Positions 34,504 through 42,988 of a stretch of DNA of 64,000 bases are shown here, in pieces. Made by a program: the position numbers and the translations under genes. Position 1 is the stretch's first letter. The number at the start of each line of letters is the position of its first letter. The DNA is from Streptomyces sp. S.PNR 29 (lineage in GTDB: Bacteria > Actinomycetota > Actinomycetes > Streptomycetales > Streptomycetaceae): positions 867,547 through 931,546 of the forward strand of contig NZ_JANUQM010000002.1 in NCBI RefSeq assembly GCF_030386795.1, in the 5' to 3' direction. The notes under the pieces were generated by a model, which worked only from the letters and a program-made list of their open reading frames with translations, searched no databases and was not told the DNA's origin.

Positions 34504-34710
34504 ATGTCGGCCCGTACGCACACCCGGCCCCACCCGGCGCCCCGGGGCGGCGTCGACATCCGGCTGCCCTGGTGGGCCCTCGCCCTGCCCGCGCTCGCCT
34601 TCATCACGCTGCTGACGCTGATACTCAACCCGTCCCACGCGCAGGCGACCGCGGGCGACCCCGCGATCACCCACCTCTTCGAGCGGGTGCAACAGCTGGC
34701 CGCACGCTAG
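34504..34710 (+). CDS. Small membrane protein of unknown function
   Basis: 68 residues with one hydrophobic helix (LPWWALALPALAFITLLTLI) followed by an exported tail (HAQATAGDPAITHLFERVQQ). GGAGG precedes the ATG. It could be a signal-anchor or a cleaved secreted peptide (a cut near SHAQA is plausible). No family recognised. Located between the MITE-like element and the SixA-type phosphatase. Confidence 0.68.
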   Translation: MSARTHTRPHPAPRGGVDIRLPWWALALPALAFITLLTLILNPSHAQATAGDPAITHLFERVQQLAAR

Positions 34711-34797
34711 GAGGGGACGTCCGATGCCTCTTTCATCGGTGAAGCCGCATGTCAACTCCCTGCGCTCGATGGCCTGTTTCATGCGAAGCTGGGTTCC

Positions 34798-35316
34798 ATG
34801 AGCGTCGCAGAACCCCGCAGGATTGTCCTCTTCCGGCATGCGAAAGCCGACTGGCCACAGGTGACCGACCACGAGCGACCGCTCGCTGAGCGGGGCCGCA
34901 AGGACGCCACAGAGGCCGGACGCAGGCTGGCCGACACCGGCATCCCCTTCGATCTGGCCCTGTGCTCCACCGCGACCCGGACCCGGGAGACCTGGAAGCT
35001 GGCCGTCCACGAGTTCCCACAGCGGCCGAAAACCGTCTACGAGGAGCGGATCTACGAGGCCTCGCCCGGCGAGCTGATCGCCGTGCTCAACGAGACCGCG
35101 GACGACGCGCAGAACGTCCTCCTCGTCGGCCACAACCCCGGCGTGCACGGCCTCGCCGACATCCTGGCCGGCTCCGCCGAGGGCGACGCCCGCGACAGAA
35201 TGGCCCGCCGCGGCTTCCCGGCCGCCGCCTTCGCCGTCCTGTCCTTCTCCGGCTCCTGGAAGACCCTGGAACCCGGCGTGGGCACACTGCTCGACTACTG
35301 GGCGCCGTCCGACTGA
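34798..35316 (+). CDS. SixA-type histidine phosphatase
   Basis: 172 residues. Histidine-phosphatase fold with the variant catalytic motif RHAKADWP (residues 13-20; RHA instead of RHG, as in SixA), GHNPGVHGLA (second catalytic histidine, about residue 113) and a Trp-rich C-terminus. SixA removes phosphate from phosphohistidine in signalling or PTS proteins. The target here is unknown. Ends at a very long bidirectional hairpin shared with serB. Confidence 0.87.
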   Translation: MSVAEPRRIVLFRHAKADWPQVTDHERPLAERGRKDATEAGRRLADTGIPFDLALCSTATRTRETWKLAVHEFPQRPKTVYEERIYEASPGELIAVLNETADDAQNVLLVGHNPGVHGLADILAGSAEGDARDRMARRGFPAAAFAVLSFSGSWKTLEPGVGTLLDYWAPSD

Positions 35317-35321
35317 CCCGA

Positions 35322-35372
35322 CCGTGCGAAAGGGGCCCGGCACCGCGCAGGTGCCGGGCCCCTTTCGCACGG
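35322..35372. terminator. Bidirectional terminator, 23-bp perfect stem
   Basis: Arms of 23 bp (CCGTGCGAAAGGGGCCCGGC... and its complement) with a 5-nt loop GCGCA. It contains a run of AAAGG/CCTTT and separates convergent SixA and serB. Confidence 0.9.
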
Positions 35373-35389
35373 AGAGCGCCGGGCGGGAC

Positions 35390-36598
35390 TCACTGCTGGT
35401 CGAGCGTGTCCGCCGCCTCGACCTCCTCGCGGGTGATGCCCAGCAGATACAGGACCGTGTCCAGGAACGGCACGTTCACCGCCGTGTGCGCCGCCTCGCG
35501 CACCACCGGCTTGGCGTTGAAGGCGACCCCGAGACCCGCCGCGTTCAGCATGTCCAGGTCGTTGGCGCCGTCACCGATCGCCACGGTCTGCGACAGCGGC
35601 ACGCCCGCCTCCGCGGCGAACCGGCGCAGCAGCCGCGCCTTGCCCGCCCGGTCCACGATCTCGCCGGTGACCCGGCCCGTCAGCTTCCCGTCGACGATCT
35701 CCAGCGTGTTCGCTTGCGCGAAGTCGAGGCCGAGCCGTTCCCTGAGATCATCGGTGACCTGCGTGAACCCACCTGAGACGACACCGACCTGGTAACCGAG
35801 CCGCTTCAGCGTACGGATCAGGGTGCGCGCACCGGGCGTCAGCCGCACCTCGCTGCGCACCTTCTCCACCACCGAGGCGTCCAGCCCCTCCAGCAGCGCC
35901 ACGCGCGCGTGCAGCGACTGCTCGAAGTCCAGCTCCCCCCGCATGGCCGCCGCCGTCACCTCGGCGACCTTGTCCTCGCAGCCGGCGTGCGCCGCGAAGA
36001 GCTCGATCACCTCGTCCTGGATGAGCGTGGAGTCCACGTCCATCACGACCAGACGCTGCGCCCGCCGGTGCAGCCCGGCCGCGACGACCGCGACGTCCAC
36101 ACCGAGCGCCGCCGCGTCCGTCACCAGGGCGGTGCGCAGGGGCTCGGTCTCCACGCCGGACACCGCGAACTCGACCGCCGTGACCGGGTACTTGGCCAGC
36201 CGGAAGATCCGGTCGATGTTGCCGCCGACCTTGGTGATCTTGGAGGCGATCGATGCCGTCGCCTCAGCGGTGAGCGGGTGGCCGAGCACGGTGACCAGGG
36301 AGCGGCCGAGCCCTCGGGGCAGGTTGTCGCCGATGCCGGAGATGATCTCCGCCTGCATCCTCATCGACTCCGCCCAGCTGTGGACGGTCGCCCGCAGCTC
36401 GCCCTCCAGCCCGCGGGGCGGCTCGGTCACGAGCGCGCACAGCACCATCCGGCCACGGGTGACGACCTGCTCGATGTCGACCACGTCGACGGAGTAGGCG
36501 GCGAGGGTCTCGAAGAGGCCGGCCGTGATGCCCGGCCTGTCCTTGCCGAAAATCTTGACGAGGAGAGTGGGGACCTCGGAGGTCTGCAATGCGCTCAT
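35390..36598 (-). CDS. serB: Phosphoserine phosphatase SerB with N-terminal ACT region
   Basis: 402 residues. The N-terminal about 165 residues form two ACT-like modules (LLVKIFGKDRPGITAGLFET and SLVTVLGHPLTAEATASIAS). A HAD domain follows with VMDVDSTLIQDEVIELFA (about residue 185), VGVVSGGFTQVTDDL and AIGDGANDLDMLNAAGLGVA. It makes serine by dephosphorylating phosphoserine. ACT modules usually bind amino acids and may allow serine feedback. It marks the left border of the accessory island. Confidence 0.94.
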   Translation of the reverse strand: MSALQTSEVPTLLVKIFGKDRPGITAGLFETLAAYSVDVVDIEQVVTRGRMVLCALVTEPPRGLEGELRATVHSWAESMRMQAEIISGIGDNLPRGLGRSLVTVLGHPLTAEATASIASKITKVGGNIDRIFRLAKYPVTAVEFAVSGVETEPLRTALVTDAAALGVDVAVVAAGLHRRAQRLVVMDVDSTLIQDEVIELFAAHAGCEDKVAEVTAAAMRGELDFEQSLHARVALLEGLDASVVEKVRSEVRLTPGARTLIRTLKRLGYQVGVVSGGFTQVTDDLRERLGLDFAQANTLEIVDGKLTGRVTGEIVDRAGKARLLRRFAAEAGVPLSQTVAIGDGANDLDMLNAAGLGVAFNAKPVVREAAHTAVNVPFLDTVLYLLGITREEVEAADTLDQQ

Positions 36599-36824
36599 GG
36601 TATTCCCACGTTATCCGGCACCCCGTTCGTTCCGCCCCCGAGGTCCGTCCAGCGGACACGGAACAGTGGGTGTCGCGCTGGTGGCGCGCGCCTTACGTTT
36701 CCCCGCGGCCGGGCGGGTGCGGCGGTGCCGGCCCGCACGGTCGGGCGCACTCCGCCGACCGGGGGACCGGCGCTGCATTGCGCCGGTCTGCCCGTTTCGC
36801 GTTCGCCGCGGCGCCGGGAACCGC

Positions 36825-37415
36825 TTACTGCGACTGGGCCGAGGTGGAGGGCGGGAGGCCGCAGGCCGGATCGCATGCCCAGAGCTCGGTCGGCTCTGCC
36901 AGTACGCCTTCACCGGTCCAGAACGTGCCGAGCCTCCGGGCATGGCCCAGGGGTGCGCGGCATATCGCGCAGTGGGCTCCCCTGATCTGTGCATCAGTGA
37001 GGTGGGCGAGGTCCGGCTGCTCCGCGGCGGACCGGCCCGGACGCAGCCCCAGGGCGATCTCCACGGCGCGGCGCAGTTCACCCGAGTGCGTGTGGAGCCG
37101 CCTCGTGCGAGGGGAGATCAGCCAGTAGGGGCCCGGGGGCTGCTGCCGGTGCGGTGGGGGCAGTGCGATGTGGCTGGCCGAGCTGAGCGCCACAGCCGGG
37201 GGCAGGTTCCAGGCGGTGGCTGAGCCGGGCCGGACCAGAAAGTAGAGGCTGCGGTTCCCGGGGGAGACGGCGACGGCGCCCGGTTTGCCGGTCAGTGAAC
37301 TCAGTGCGGCCGCGCCGAGTACCCGCGGCAGCTTGACCGCGTCCCAGGCCTTGCCTGCCGCGGCGATACACGTTCCGTCGGCGCTGGGAACGCCGACGCT
37401 CACGTCAGCGGACAT
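36825..37415 (-). CDS. Accessory protein of unknown function with C-terminal cysteine motif
   Basis: 196 residues from the ATG at 37415. The N-terminal half (GKAWDAVKLPRVLGAAAL, then NRSLYFLVRPGSATAWNLP and PGPYWLISPRTRRLH) is a pattern found in many Streptomyces accessory proteins and looks related to the primase/polymerase-like N-terminal modules. The C-terminus has CAICRAPLGH and ACDPACG, possibly a metal site. It is the first large gene downstream of shared promoter box A. Several upstream starts (to 37502, a TTG) are possible; 37415 was picked because a well-placed small ORF overlaps it. Confidence 0.6.
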   Translation of the reverse strand: MSADVSVGVPSADGTCIAAAGKAWDAVKLPRVLGAAALSSLTGKPGAVAVSPGNRSLYFLVRPGSATAWNLPPAVALSSASHIALPPPHRQQPPGPYWLISPRTRRLHTHSGELRRAVEIALGLRPGRSAAEQPDLAHLTDAQIRGAHCAICRAPLGHARRLGTFWTGEGVLAEPTELWACDPACGLPPSTSAQSQ

Positions 37416-37518
37416 GAGGTGAACCGGCTCCATGGACGAGCATGTCGGGGCCCGGACTCTGCGTGCGGACCGCATCCGGCGGCCGCCCGGTGCCTGCCGC
37501 AAGCCATGGTGCTCTCAC
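37405..37518 (-). CDS. Possible leader ORF overlapping the next gene
   Basis: 37 residues from a GTG (begins MRAPWLAAGTGRPPDAVR). GGGAGGG lies 8 nt upstream and the predicted transcription start of promoter A is only about 25 nt before the GTG, so ribosomes would meet this ORF first. Its TGA overlaps the ATG of the 36825-37415 gene. It may exist only to couple translation; no homologue recognised. Confidence 0.3.
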   Translation of the reverse strand: MRAPWLAAGTGRPPDAVRTQSPGPDMLVHGAGSPHVR

Positions 37519-37549
37519 TGACGAGTCCCTCCCTCTTCGGCCGCTTCCG

Positions 37550-37592
37550 ATCCTGAGGCACCCGGAGCCAAAGTGTCAATGATTATGAACGA
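37550..37592 (-). promoter_or_regulatory. Shared promoter/operator box A
   Basis: Minus-strand promoter: conserved block TCGTTCATAAT plus CATTGACACTTTG (37569-37592, -35 TTGACA at 37574-37579), 18-bp spacer, -10 CAGGAT (37550-37555) followed by CGG. Boxes B and C match it almost exactly. It lies in the divergent gap between the 36825 gene and the XRE gene, so a protein bound here could also control the regulator. Confidence 0.75.
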
Positions 37593-37639
37593 TCGTGGCG
37601 TAGTTGGATGCGTGCCATTACGATCTCTGAAAGACCCCC

Positions 37640-38431
37640 ATGGCCAGAGGCACCCTCCGACGCAAGCCTCAGCAAGCCCGTCCAGTCCCGCCGGCCCAGC
37701 CACGGAGAGCACAGGTGAACGAACCCGCCGACGAGACGGCCAAGGGAGACGCGTCTCGCCCCGCAGATTCCGCGGCCTCGCAGGAGGAACTCGCGGAACT
37801 GCTCCGGGAACTCCGCACTCTCGAACAGGGCATGCCGCTCACGGTCCGCGACAAGTTCGCAGATGTTCTCGACCCGCAGAGGCTCAGCTACGAAACGGGC
37901 ATCGAGCCCGCCGAGCGGGTCACCGCGCTGCTCAACGGCGCCGAACCGGCCGGCGACCAGGACGGCGAACGATGGCTCAAGCGCCTTGTCTTCCTGCGCA
38001 GCACGCGCACGAAGACGAGACTGCGGCGCAGCCGCGGACCGAGGCCCTACTTCCTCTCCGAGATCGCTCGCGGCGTTGAGAAGCAGGGCGGAACGATCAG
38101 CAAGGCGACTCTCAGCTACATCTTCAACGAAGGCCGCCGGCCGAGCCCGGAGAACCTCGCCTGCATTGAACGCTTCTTCGGCGTCCTGCCGGGTTTCTGC
38201 TCCTACACCGAGAGCGAAGCCCTGGTCGTGCGTCTGCGCCCCATCGTCCAGCAGCTGCGCATCCTCACCAAGGTGGCGGACGCAGCCGCCCACGGTGTCA
38301 CCAAAGTCGCGGCACGCAGCACGGAGGACCTCAGTCGCGACCCGGACGCGATGACCGACATCCTGACCGCTCTCCTGGACGCCGGCGTGTTGAACACGGA
38401 CCCGGACAGTCGACGCCACACCGGCGACTGA
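37640..38431 (+). CDS. XRE-family transcriptional regulator, likely controller of the island
   Basis: 263 residues. A Cro/C1-type HTH sits in the second half (SEIARGVEKQGGTISKATLS then YIFNEGRRPSPENLACIERF), preceded by a long N-terminal part (LAELLRELRTLEQGMPLTVR) and followed by a helical C-terminus that could be a dimerisation or sensor segment. The ATG at 37640 has only a weak ribosome site. GTG at 37715, with GGAGAG upstream, is a strong alternative (238 residues). It is divergent across promoter box A, the classical layout for an autoregulated repressor. No TTA codon was seen. Confidence 0.8.
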   Translation: MARGTLRRKPQQARPVPPAQPRRAQVNEPADETAKGDASRPADSAASQEELAELLRELRTLEQGMPLTVRDKFADVLDPQRLSYETGIEPAERVTALLNGAEPAGDQDGERWLKRLVFLRSTRTKTRLRRSRGPRPYFLSEIARGVEKQGGTISKATLSYIFNEGRRPSPENLACIERFFGVLPGFCSYTESEALVVRLRPIVQQLRILTKVADAAAHGVTKVAARSTEDLSRDPDAMTDILTALLDAGVLNTDPDSRRHTGD

Positions 38432-38462
38432 CACTCCCGAGTGCCTGACTGCGGAGAGGGCA

Positions 38463-38500
38463 GGCGCAGGGCCATCCCCCGAATACGGTGGCCCTGCGCC
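38463..38500. terminator. Bidirectional terminator between XRE and lipoprotein genes
   Basis: 12-bp perfect stem GGCGCAGGGCCA/TGGCCCTGCGCC with a 14-nt loop, between convergent stops at 38431 and 38511. Confidence 0.75.
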
Positions 38501-38510
38501 CGGTCTGGGG

Positions 38511-39524
38511 CTACCGCGAATCAACCATCGTGTATTCCTGGGCGATCACCTGCGGCTTGCCTTGCTCAGGCAGCACGGCCATCGCCTGTCCCTGGTATTC
38601 GTCCGTGATCACGGGCCGTCGCTTCGCGTTGTAGACCGCCTCCGTTTTGCCCGGGATGATCACGCCGCCGTGCATGTACTGCTTGTGCAGGAACTCGGCG
38701 TTGAACGCGAAGGGGAAGACGGAGAGCACACCGCCGTCGGCCAGGCGCAGCGCGTAGGTTTTCGGATGCGCGGGCTTTGCGGAGAAATAGTTCAACGTGC
38801 GCCAGCTGCCGTCCTCACCCTTGTTGCGCTCGCGGTGGTCCTTGACGGACTCCTTGGTGACCTCCGTGGTGGCCAGCTGCCGCCCTTCCTTCTTCCCTCC
38901 CGTCTCCAGCAGATCCGCAAGGGCCGGGCCGAGCCGGTCCGGCGCGAGTGCCCCGACCTTCTGTGATGTGTCGACGGGGGTGGCGAAACCACGCTGGTCG
39001 ACGGCGATGTCGGGTATGGGTTCGTCTTCCGCGTACACAGCGGCCACCAGCTTGTAGGCGCCACCGATCCTGTCGAAGACCAGCATCGATTCGTCCTTGG
39101 TGCCTCCTGTCGAGGCGGCCTTGACCGCGAACCACGTTGCGCTGCCCGAGCGCGGCAGGTAGTACGTGCGGTTCGTGTAGTGGAACGGTGAGGCGTACCT
39201 CTGCTGCTCCTTCTGCGACATGGTCGCCCACTGTTCGTAGTCGGCCCGGCTCTGCTCGTTGAGCTGCCCTCCCTCGACCGTGGCCAGCAACTTCTCGTCC
39301 CGGGCCTTGTTGGCACGGTTGTTGATCCGCTCGTAGGTGTCGACGAGCTTCTGGGCCGTCTGCTTCGACACCACGGTCTGCGGTGCGGAACTCGCTTCTG
39401 TGGGGGGACTGCCGGCCGCACTGCTGTCCGCATCGCAGGCGGTCAGCGTGATCACCATGGTGACACCGGCGGCGATCACCATCGGGTGGCGCAGGCGCGC
39501 GGCCCGAGTCGGAGGTCGGGACAT
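38511..39524 (-). CDS. Lipoprotein of unknown function
   Basis: 337 residues. Signal peptide with lipobox (VTMVITLTACDADSS; Cys at residue 30), so it should be a membrane-anchored exported lipoprotein. The mature part starts with a Ser/Pro linker, then a helical stretch (TAQKLVDTYERINNRANKAR) and beta-rich segments. No family recognised. It is 130 bp downstream of the small 39655 gene and probably in the same transcript from promoter box B. GAGGAGG is placed rather far (about 12 nt) from the ATG. Confidence 0.75.
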   Translation of the reverse strand: MSRPPTRAARLRHPMVIAAGVTMVITLTACDADSSAAGSPPTEASSAPQTVVSKQTAQKLVDTYERINNRANKARDEKLLATVEGGQLNEQSRADYEQWATMSQKEQQRYASPFHYTNRTYYLPRSGSATWFAVKAASTGGTKDESMLVFDRIGGAYKLVAAVYAEDEPIPDIAVDQRGFATPVDTSQKVGALAPDRLGPALADLLETGGKKEGRQLATTEVTKESVKDHRERNKGEDGSWRTLNYFSAKPAHPKTYALRLADGGVLSVFPFAFNAEFLHKQYMHGGVIIPGKTEAVYNAKRRPVITDEYQGQAMAVLPEQGKPQVIAQEYTMVDSR

Positions 39525-39654
39525 GGAGTGGTGTTCCTCCTCATGGAACAAAGTGCACTTGGCCTGCCGCGCTGCCAGTGGGGGGGGCGGCAGGTGCATG
39601 AGTGGCGGAGGCCGACCCTGGATGGCGGCCTCCGCCTCGCTCACAGCGGCTTTC

Positions 39655-39951
39655 TCAGGAGCGCGGCAGGAGGGAGAGTCCCTGATCGGACGAGCGTTGC
39701 CGAGCCCGGTCCTCGACACGGCGCAAGCCACGGCGCGTCTGCGACAGAGCGCGGGCGAGGTCGGCTATCACCCTTCGCACCTCCTCGCGCTCCGCGATCA
39801 CTCCGTCCGCGGACGGGCGCCATTCACCGTCCGACGCGTACCGGTCGCAGGTCTCGGTGCATCTGGCCAATAAGTCGGTCATCAGGCGGCGAAGGTCGGT
39901 GAGCTCATCCTCCGAGTAGGGCCCGTCACTCAGCTCAGCCACGGATGTCAC
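39655..39951 (-). CDS. Small accessory protein with a TTA codon
   Basis: 98 residues from the GTG at 39951 (a GTG at 39942 also fits). Helical, charged protein: PYSEDELTDLRRLMTDLLAR, then EREEVRRVIADLARALSQTR. No family recognised. Leu27 is encoded by TTA (39871-39873), followed by rare TTG and AGA codons, so translation should need bldA tRNA. It lies 220 nt below promoter box B; a small ORF with a good ribosome site overlaps its start. Confidence 0.6.
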   Translation of the reverse strand: MTSVAELSDGPYSEDELTDLRRLMTDLLARCTETCDRYASDGEWRPSADGVIAEREEVRRVIADLARALSQTRRGLRRVEDRARQRSSDQGLSLLPRS

Positions 39952-40027
39952 CGTGAGGGCCGACTGCCGACGCGTCCCTCCGTGGACCCCAGCCCAGATC
40001 ATGGGTGGCGGCACTGCTCTGCTGCAT
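39935..40027 (-). CDS. Possible leader ORF overlapping the 39655 gene
   Basis: 30 residues from ATG (MQQSSAATHDLGWGPRRDAS), with GGAGGAG 5 nt upstream. Its stop lies just inside the start region of the next gene (GTG at 39942), an overlap that suggests translational coupling, as at 37405-37518. The same frame stays open upstream, so it could also be part of a longer ORF. Confidence 0.3.
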   Translation of the reverse strand: MQQSSAATHDLGWGPRRDASAVGPHGDIRG

Positions 40028-40174
40028 CTTGCTCCTCCAATGCCGCGGTGCCGCGCCCGAGGGATGGCCAAGAGGCTGTGAGGCGGCGATCCGCCGCGAA
40101 GGGCCATGGTGTGGGCTTCCGCGCAGCCCAGCAGGCGAGCCCGCACGCACAGGTGCGATCATCGGTCGGCTCCG

Positions 40175-40217
40175 ATCCTGCTGGATCCCGAACCAAAGTG
40201 TCAATAATTGTGAACGA
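40175..40217 (-). promoter_or_regulatory. Shared promoter/operator box B
   Basis: Block TCGTTCACAAT plus TATTGACACTTTG (40194-40217; -35 at 40199-40204), 18-bp spacer, CAGGATCGG with -10 at 40175-40180. Near-identical to boxes A and C. Drives the 39655 and probably 38511 genes. Confidence 0.75.
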
Positions 40218-40271
40218 TGCTGCCCTGCCGGATCCCGGTCTGTGATCGGGATCCGGCAGGAAGCGGCGACG

Positions 40272-41633
40272 TCAAGGGTGGATCGCCTCCTGCCGCGGTT
40301 GCACCGTCATCCGCAGCGTCCGAGGGCGCACGGTGGCCCGCGCCACCGGGCGAACCGGCTTCGTGTCCGTGACGGCGAGTCGCACCGTGCGGACGATCGT
40401 CGCGATCGCGGTGATCAACTCGGTGAGGGCGAACCGGTCCCCGATGCACTGATGCTTGCCGGCGCCGAACGGGAGGAACGCGTCGGAGGGAGCCGGCTGT
40501 TCGCTCTCCACCCACCGGTCGGGGTCGAAGGTGAGGGGGTCGGGGAAGAGGCGGGGGTCGCGATGGAGCGCGTGCTGGCAGTACGCCAGTTCGGTGCCTG
40601 CGGGCAGGGTCCACTGCCCCAGCCGCGTCTCGGTGATGGTGCGGCGGGTGACGAGCCATCCGGTGTGGTGCAGCCGCAGCACTTCGTCGATGACGCGCCG
40701 CAGGTAAGGGAGCCGGCCGACGTCCTGGAAGGCCACGGGCCGTTCGCCGAGCACCTCGTCGAGTTCCGCCAGGACGCGGGCCTCGACGTCGGGATGGCGG
40801 GCGAGTTCGTACAGCAGCCAGGACAGCACCGAGGCGGTGGTCTCCGTGCCGGCGACGGCGAGGGTGAGAATCTCGGAGCATATCTGGTGCCCGGTCAGCG
40901 GCTGTCCCGTCTCCTCGTCCCGGGCACGCAGCAGCAGGGAGAGCATGTCACCGGTGTCGTGTCCGGAGGCCTGCAACCGCTCGACGGCGCGGTGGATGGT
41001 GGCACGTACGGCGTCCCGCGCCCGGTCGAAGCGGCGGTTGAAGGGCAGGGGCAGTCTCTCGGTCCAGTCGGGCAGCATGATGCGGGCACCGACGCCGTTC
41101 ATCACCACCGACAGGTCCTCCCGCAGCCGACGGAAGGTGGCGTCGTCGAGACTGCCGCAGAACACGGTTCTGGCGAGCATGTCCAGGCTGAGCCCGACCA
41201 TCGCTTCGCGAACGTCGATGACCTGGCCGGGCTTCCATCTGCCGACGGTGGCAGTGACCTCGTCGCGCATGATGTCGACGTAGCGGGCGATCTCGCCTCG
41301 AGCGAAGGCGGGTTGGAGCTGGCGGCGTTTGCGGACGTGGTTCTTGCCGGCGGCGGTGACCACGGAGTCGCCGAGCAACTGGCCCATCTTCTCGAAGAAG
41401 CGGCCCTTGTCGAGACTCGGGCCGAGGTCGACGAGCATGGTGCGGATGAGTTCGGGGTCCTGAACGATGATGGTGCGGGTGCCGGGCTGCAGCGTGATTT
41501 CCACGAGTTCGCCGTAGGCGCGGCGGAGCGAGGCGATGAAACCGAGGTTGTCGCGCATGAGCGGTATCGCGTGACCCAGGAACGGCATCGACCCTGCCGC
41601 CCTGGGTATGGGGGGAGGCGCTACGTGCGTCAT
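40272..41633 (-). CDS. Cytochrome P450, canonical
   Basis: 453 residues. Oxygen-binding I-helix AGTETTASVLSWLLYELARH, K-helix ExxR in VIDEVLRLHHTGWLVTRR, and haem-thiolate loop FLPFGAGKHQCIGDRFALTE, so catalytically complete. The N-terminal PPIPRAAGSMPFLGHAIPLM is typical of a soluble bacterial P450. The ATG at 41633 has AAGGGAG 6 nt upstream. An ATG at 41765 overlaps the stop of the upstream gene and would add 44 residues. Third gene of the 43681-to-40272 operon. Substrate unknown. Confidence 0.9.
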   Translation of the reverse strand: MTHVAPPPIPRAAGSMPFLGHAIPLMRDNLGFIASLRRAYGELVEITLQPGTRTIIVQDPELIRTMLVDLGPSLDKGRFFEKMGQLLGDSVVTAAGKNHVRKRRQLQPAFARGEIARYVDIMRDEVTATVGRWKPGQVIDVREAMVGLSLDMLARTVFCGSLDDATFRRLREDLSVVMNGVGARIMLPDWTERLPLPFNRRFDRARDAVRATIHRAVERLQASGHDTGDMLSLLLRARDEETGQPLTGHQICSEILTLAVAGTETTASVLSWLLYELARHPDVEARVLAELDEVLGERPVAFQDVGRLPYLRRVIDEVLRLHHTGWLVTRRTITETRLGQWTLPAGTELAYCQHALHRDPRLFPDPLTFDPDRWVESEQPAPSDAFLPFGAGKHQCIGDRFALTELITAIATIVRTVRLAVTDTKPVRPVARATVRPRTLRMTVQPRQEAIHP

Positions 41634-41761
41634 GGGGGCTCCCTTCGAGCCGATCGCATGCGCCATATGGCTTCCCTGCCTCTTCCCGTGCGCAATCCTT
41701 GACCGGCGGGTGGCGTGTGCCACGGACAGCCATCGGGCACCGGGAGCCGGGACCGGCTGAT

Positions 41762-42982
41762 TCATGCCACGCGATCGAGGGCGGCGAGGGCCTCCTCCAC
41801 CAGGGGGTCGTCCAAGTGCCGGGCGATGCCGACCTGGCGGGCGCGCTCATGCTTCGGCGCCGTGGTGCTTCGAGGCGTGTGGGCGGAGGCGTCCGGGGTG
41901 GGCAGTCCCAACTGAGCGGCGGCGTCGTGGCGTTGCCGTGCGTACCGGATCTGGGCAGCGGCCTTCAGCGAGGCCACGTCGATCCCGTCCTTGCCGGAGG
42001 AGCCGCCATCGGTCTCATCGCGGTCGGAGCGGGACTCGACGAGCGCGTCGACGGTCTGGGCGACAGCCGGACTCATCCAGGGGGTGAGCCGGTAGGTGCC
42101 GTCGAGGATCTCGGCGAGGATGTCCACCAGGGCGTAGCGGTTCCACCAGGTCGACCGCGGCCACTCGGTGCTGCCGGTGACGGTCTGCCACAGCGGAATC
42201 AGAGTGTCGTGGTCGGCGCGTTCGGTTGCTCGGGCAGCGAGCGCGGGCTTGGCCAGGCCGTAGCTCGCGAGCAAGGCGCTGCTGCTGCTGGCCATGGAGC
42301 CCACAGCGGCCAGGAAGTCGAGGGCGTGGTACCCCTGCGAGGCGGCGAGGACGGCTGTGGCGGTGCACCCGACGTAGCCGAGATCCAGCCCGACGGCGAA
42401 CTGGAACAGGCGCAGGCTGTCCTGAAGCTCGGGCCGCCCGGGCAGCGCGATGACGCCGTCGGGGCCACGGCACTGGCGCACGGTGGCGACGACACCGGTG
42501 ACCAGCGCGGCGAGATACACCATCTGCATGGCGCAGGCGGCGGGCACATGGGCGTAGGACGTGGCGAAGGACAGCGGGAAGGCGGGGCCGGACAGGTCAG
42601 CCAGCCAGAACAACATGGTCATCGAAGCGATCGCCAGCCCGTACACCGGCACCCACAGGACGACCGATCGCCGCAGCGCCTCCGGGGCACGCCGTCGGGG
42701 ATGCCAGAGCAGGGTCAGTGCGTGGGCGTGTCCGACGCAGACCAGGATCGCGATGTTCACGACCAGCGAGGGCAGGCTGGGGGAGCCGACCGCGGTGCCG
42801 GCCATGCGGTAGACGGCCGGGGCGGACAGCAGATACACCACCGAGGCCCACAACAGTACGGAAGCGGTGATGCGCAGCGTCGCGTCGCGGTCGGCTCGCG
42901 AGGCGGCCGCCTTGGCCGTACCGACGGCGAAGCACACGGCGAAGATCAGCAAGTTGGCTGCGGTGAGGGCGGGTTCCAGCAT
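41762..42982 (-). CDS. MAB_1171c-like seven-helix membrane protein (DUF6545 tail)
   Basis: 406 residues. About seven hydrophobic helices fill residues 1-240 (LTAANLLIFAVCFAVGTAKA, ITASVLLWASVVYLLSAPAV and others), followed by a soluble C-terminal half (WPRSTWWNRYALVDILAEIL through AQIRYARQRHDAAAQLGL) of the type called DUF6545 in Streptomyces. Databases call this family putative transporters, but the layout (helical sensor-like membrane part plus cytoplasmic domain) also fits a signal receiver. It sits between the HExxH gene (6-bp gap) and the P450, so they form one operon. No TTA codon seen. Confidence 0.75.
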   Translation of the reverse strand: MLEPALTAANLLIFAVCFAVGTAKAAASRADRDATLRITASVLLWASVVYLLSAPAVYRMAGTAVGSPSLPSLVVNIAILVCVGHAHALTLLWHPRRRAPEALRRSVVLWVPVYGLAIASMTMLFWLADLSGPAFPLSFATSYAHVPAACAMQMVYLAALVTGVVATVRQCRGPDGVIALPGRPELQDSLRLFQFAVGLDLGYVGCTATAVLAASQGYHALDFLAAVGSMASSSSALLASYGLAKPALAARATERADHDTLIPLWQTVTGSTEWPRSTWWNRYALVDILAEILDGTYRLTPWMSPAVAQTVDALVESRSDRDETDGGSSGKDGIDVASLKAAAQIRYARQRHDAAAQLGLPTPDASAHTPRSTTAPKHERARQVGIARHLDDPLVEEALAALDRVA

Positions 42983-42988
42983 CGGCCC

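Noticed and set aside
34083..34670. Open frames across the MITE-like element
   Set aside because: Their sequence is just the inverted and direct repeats translated; there is no start with a ribosome site.
36599..36824. Gene between serB and the first island gene
   Set aside because: No frame with normal codon use and a start; the gap is short and holds only the serB promoter and the end of the neighbouring gene.
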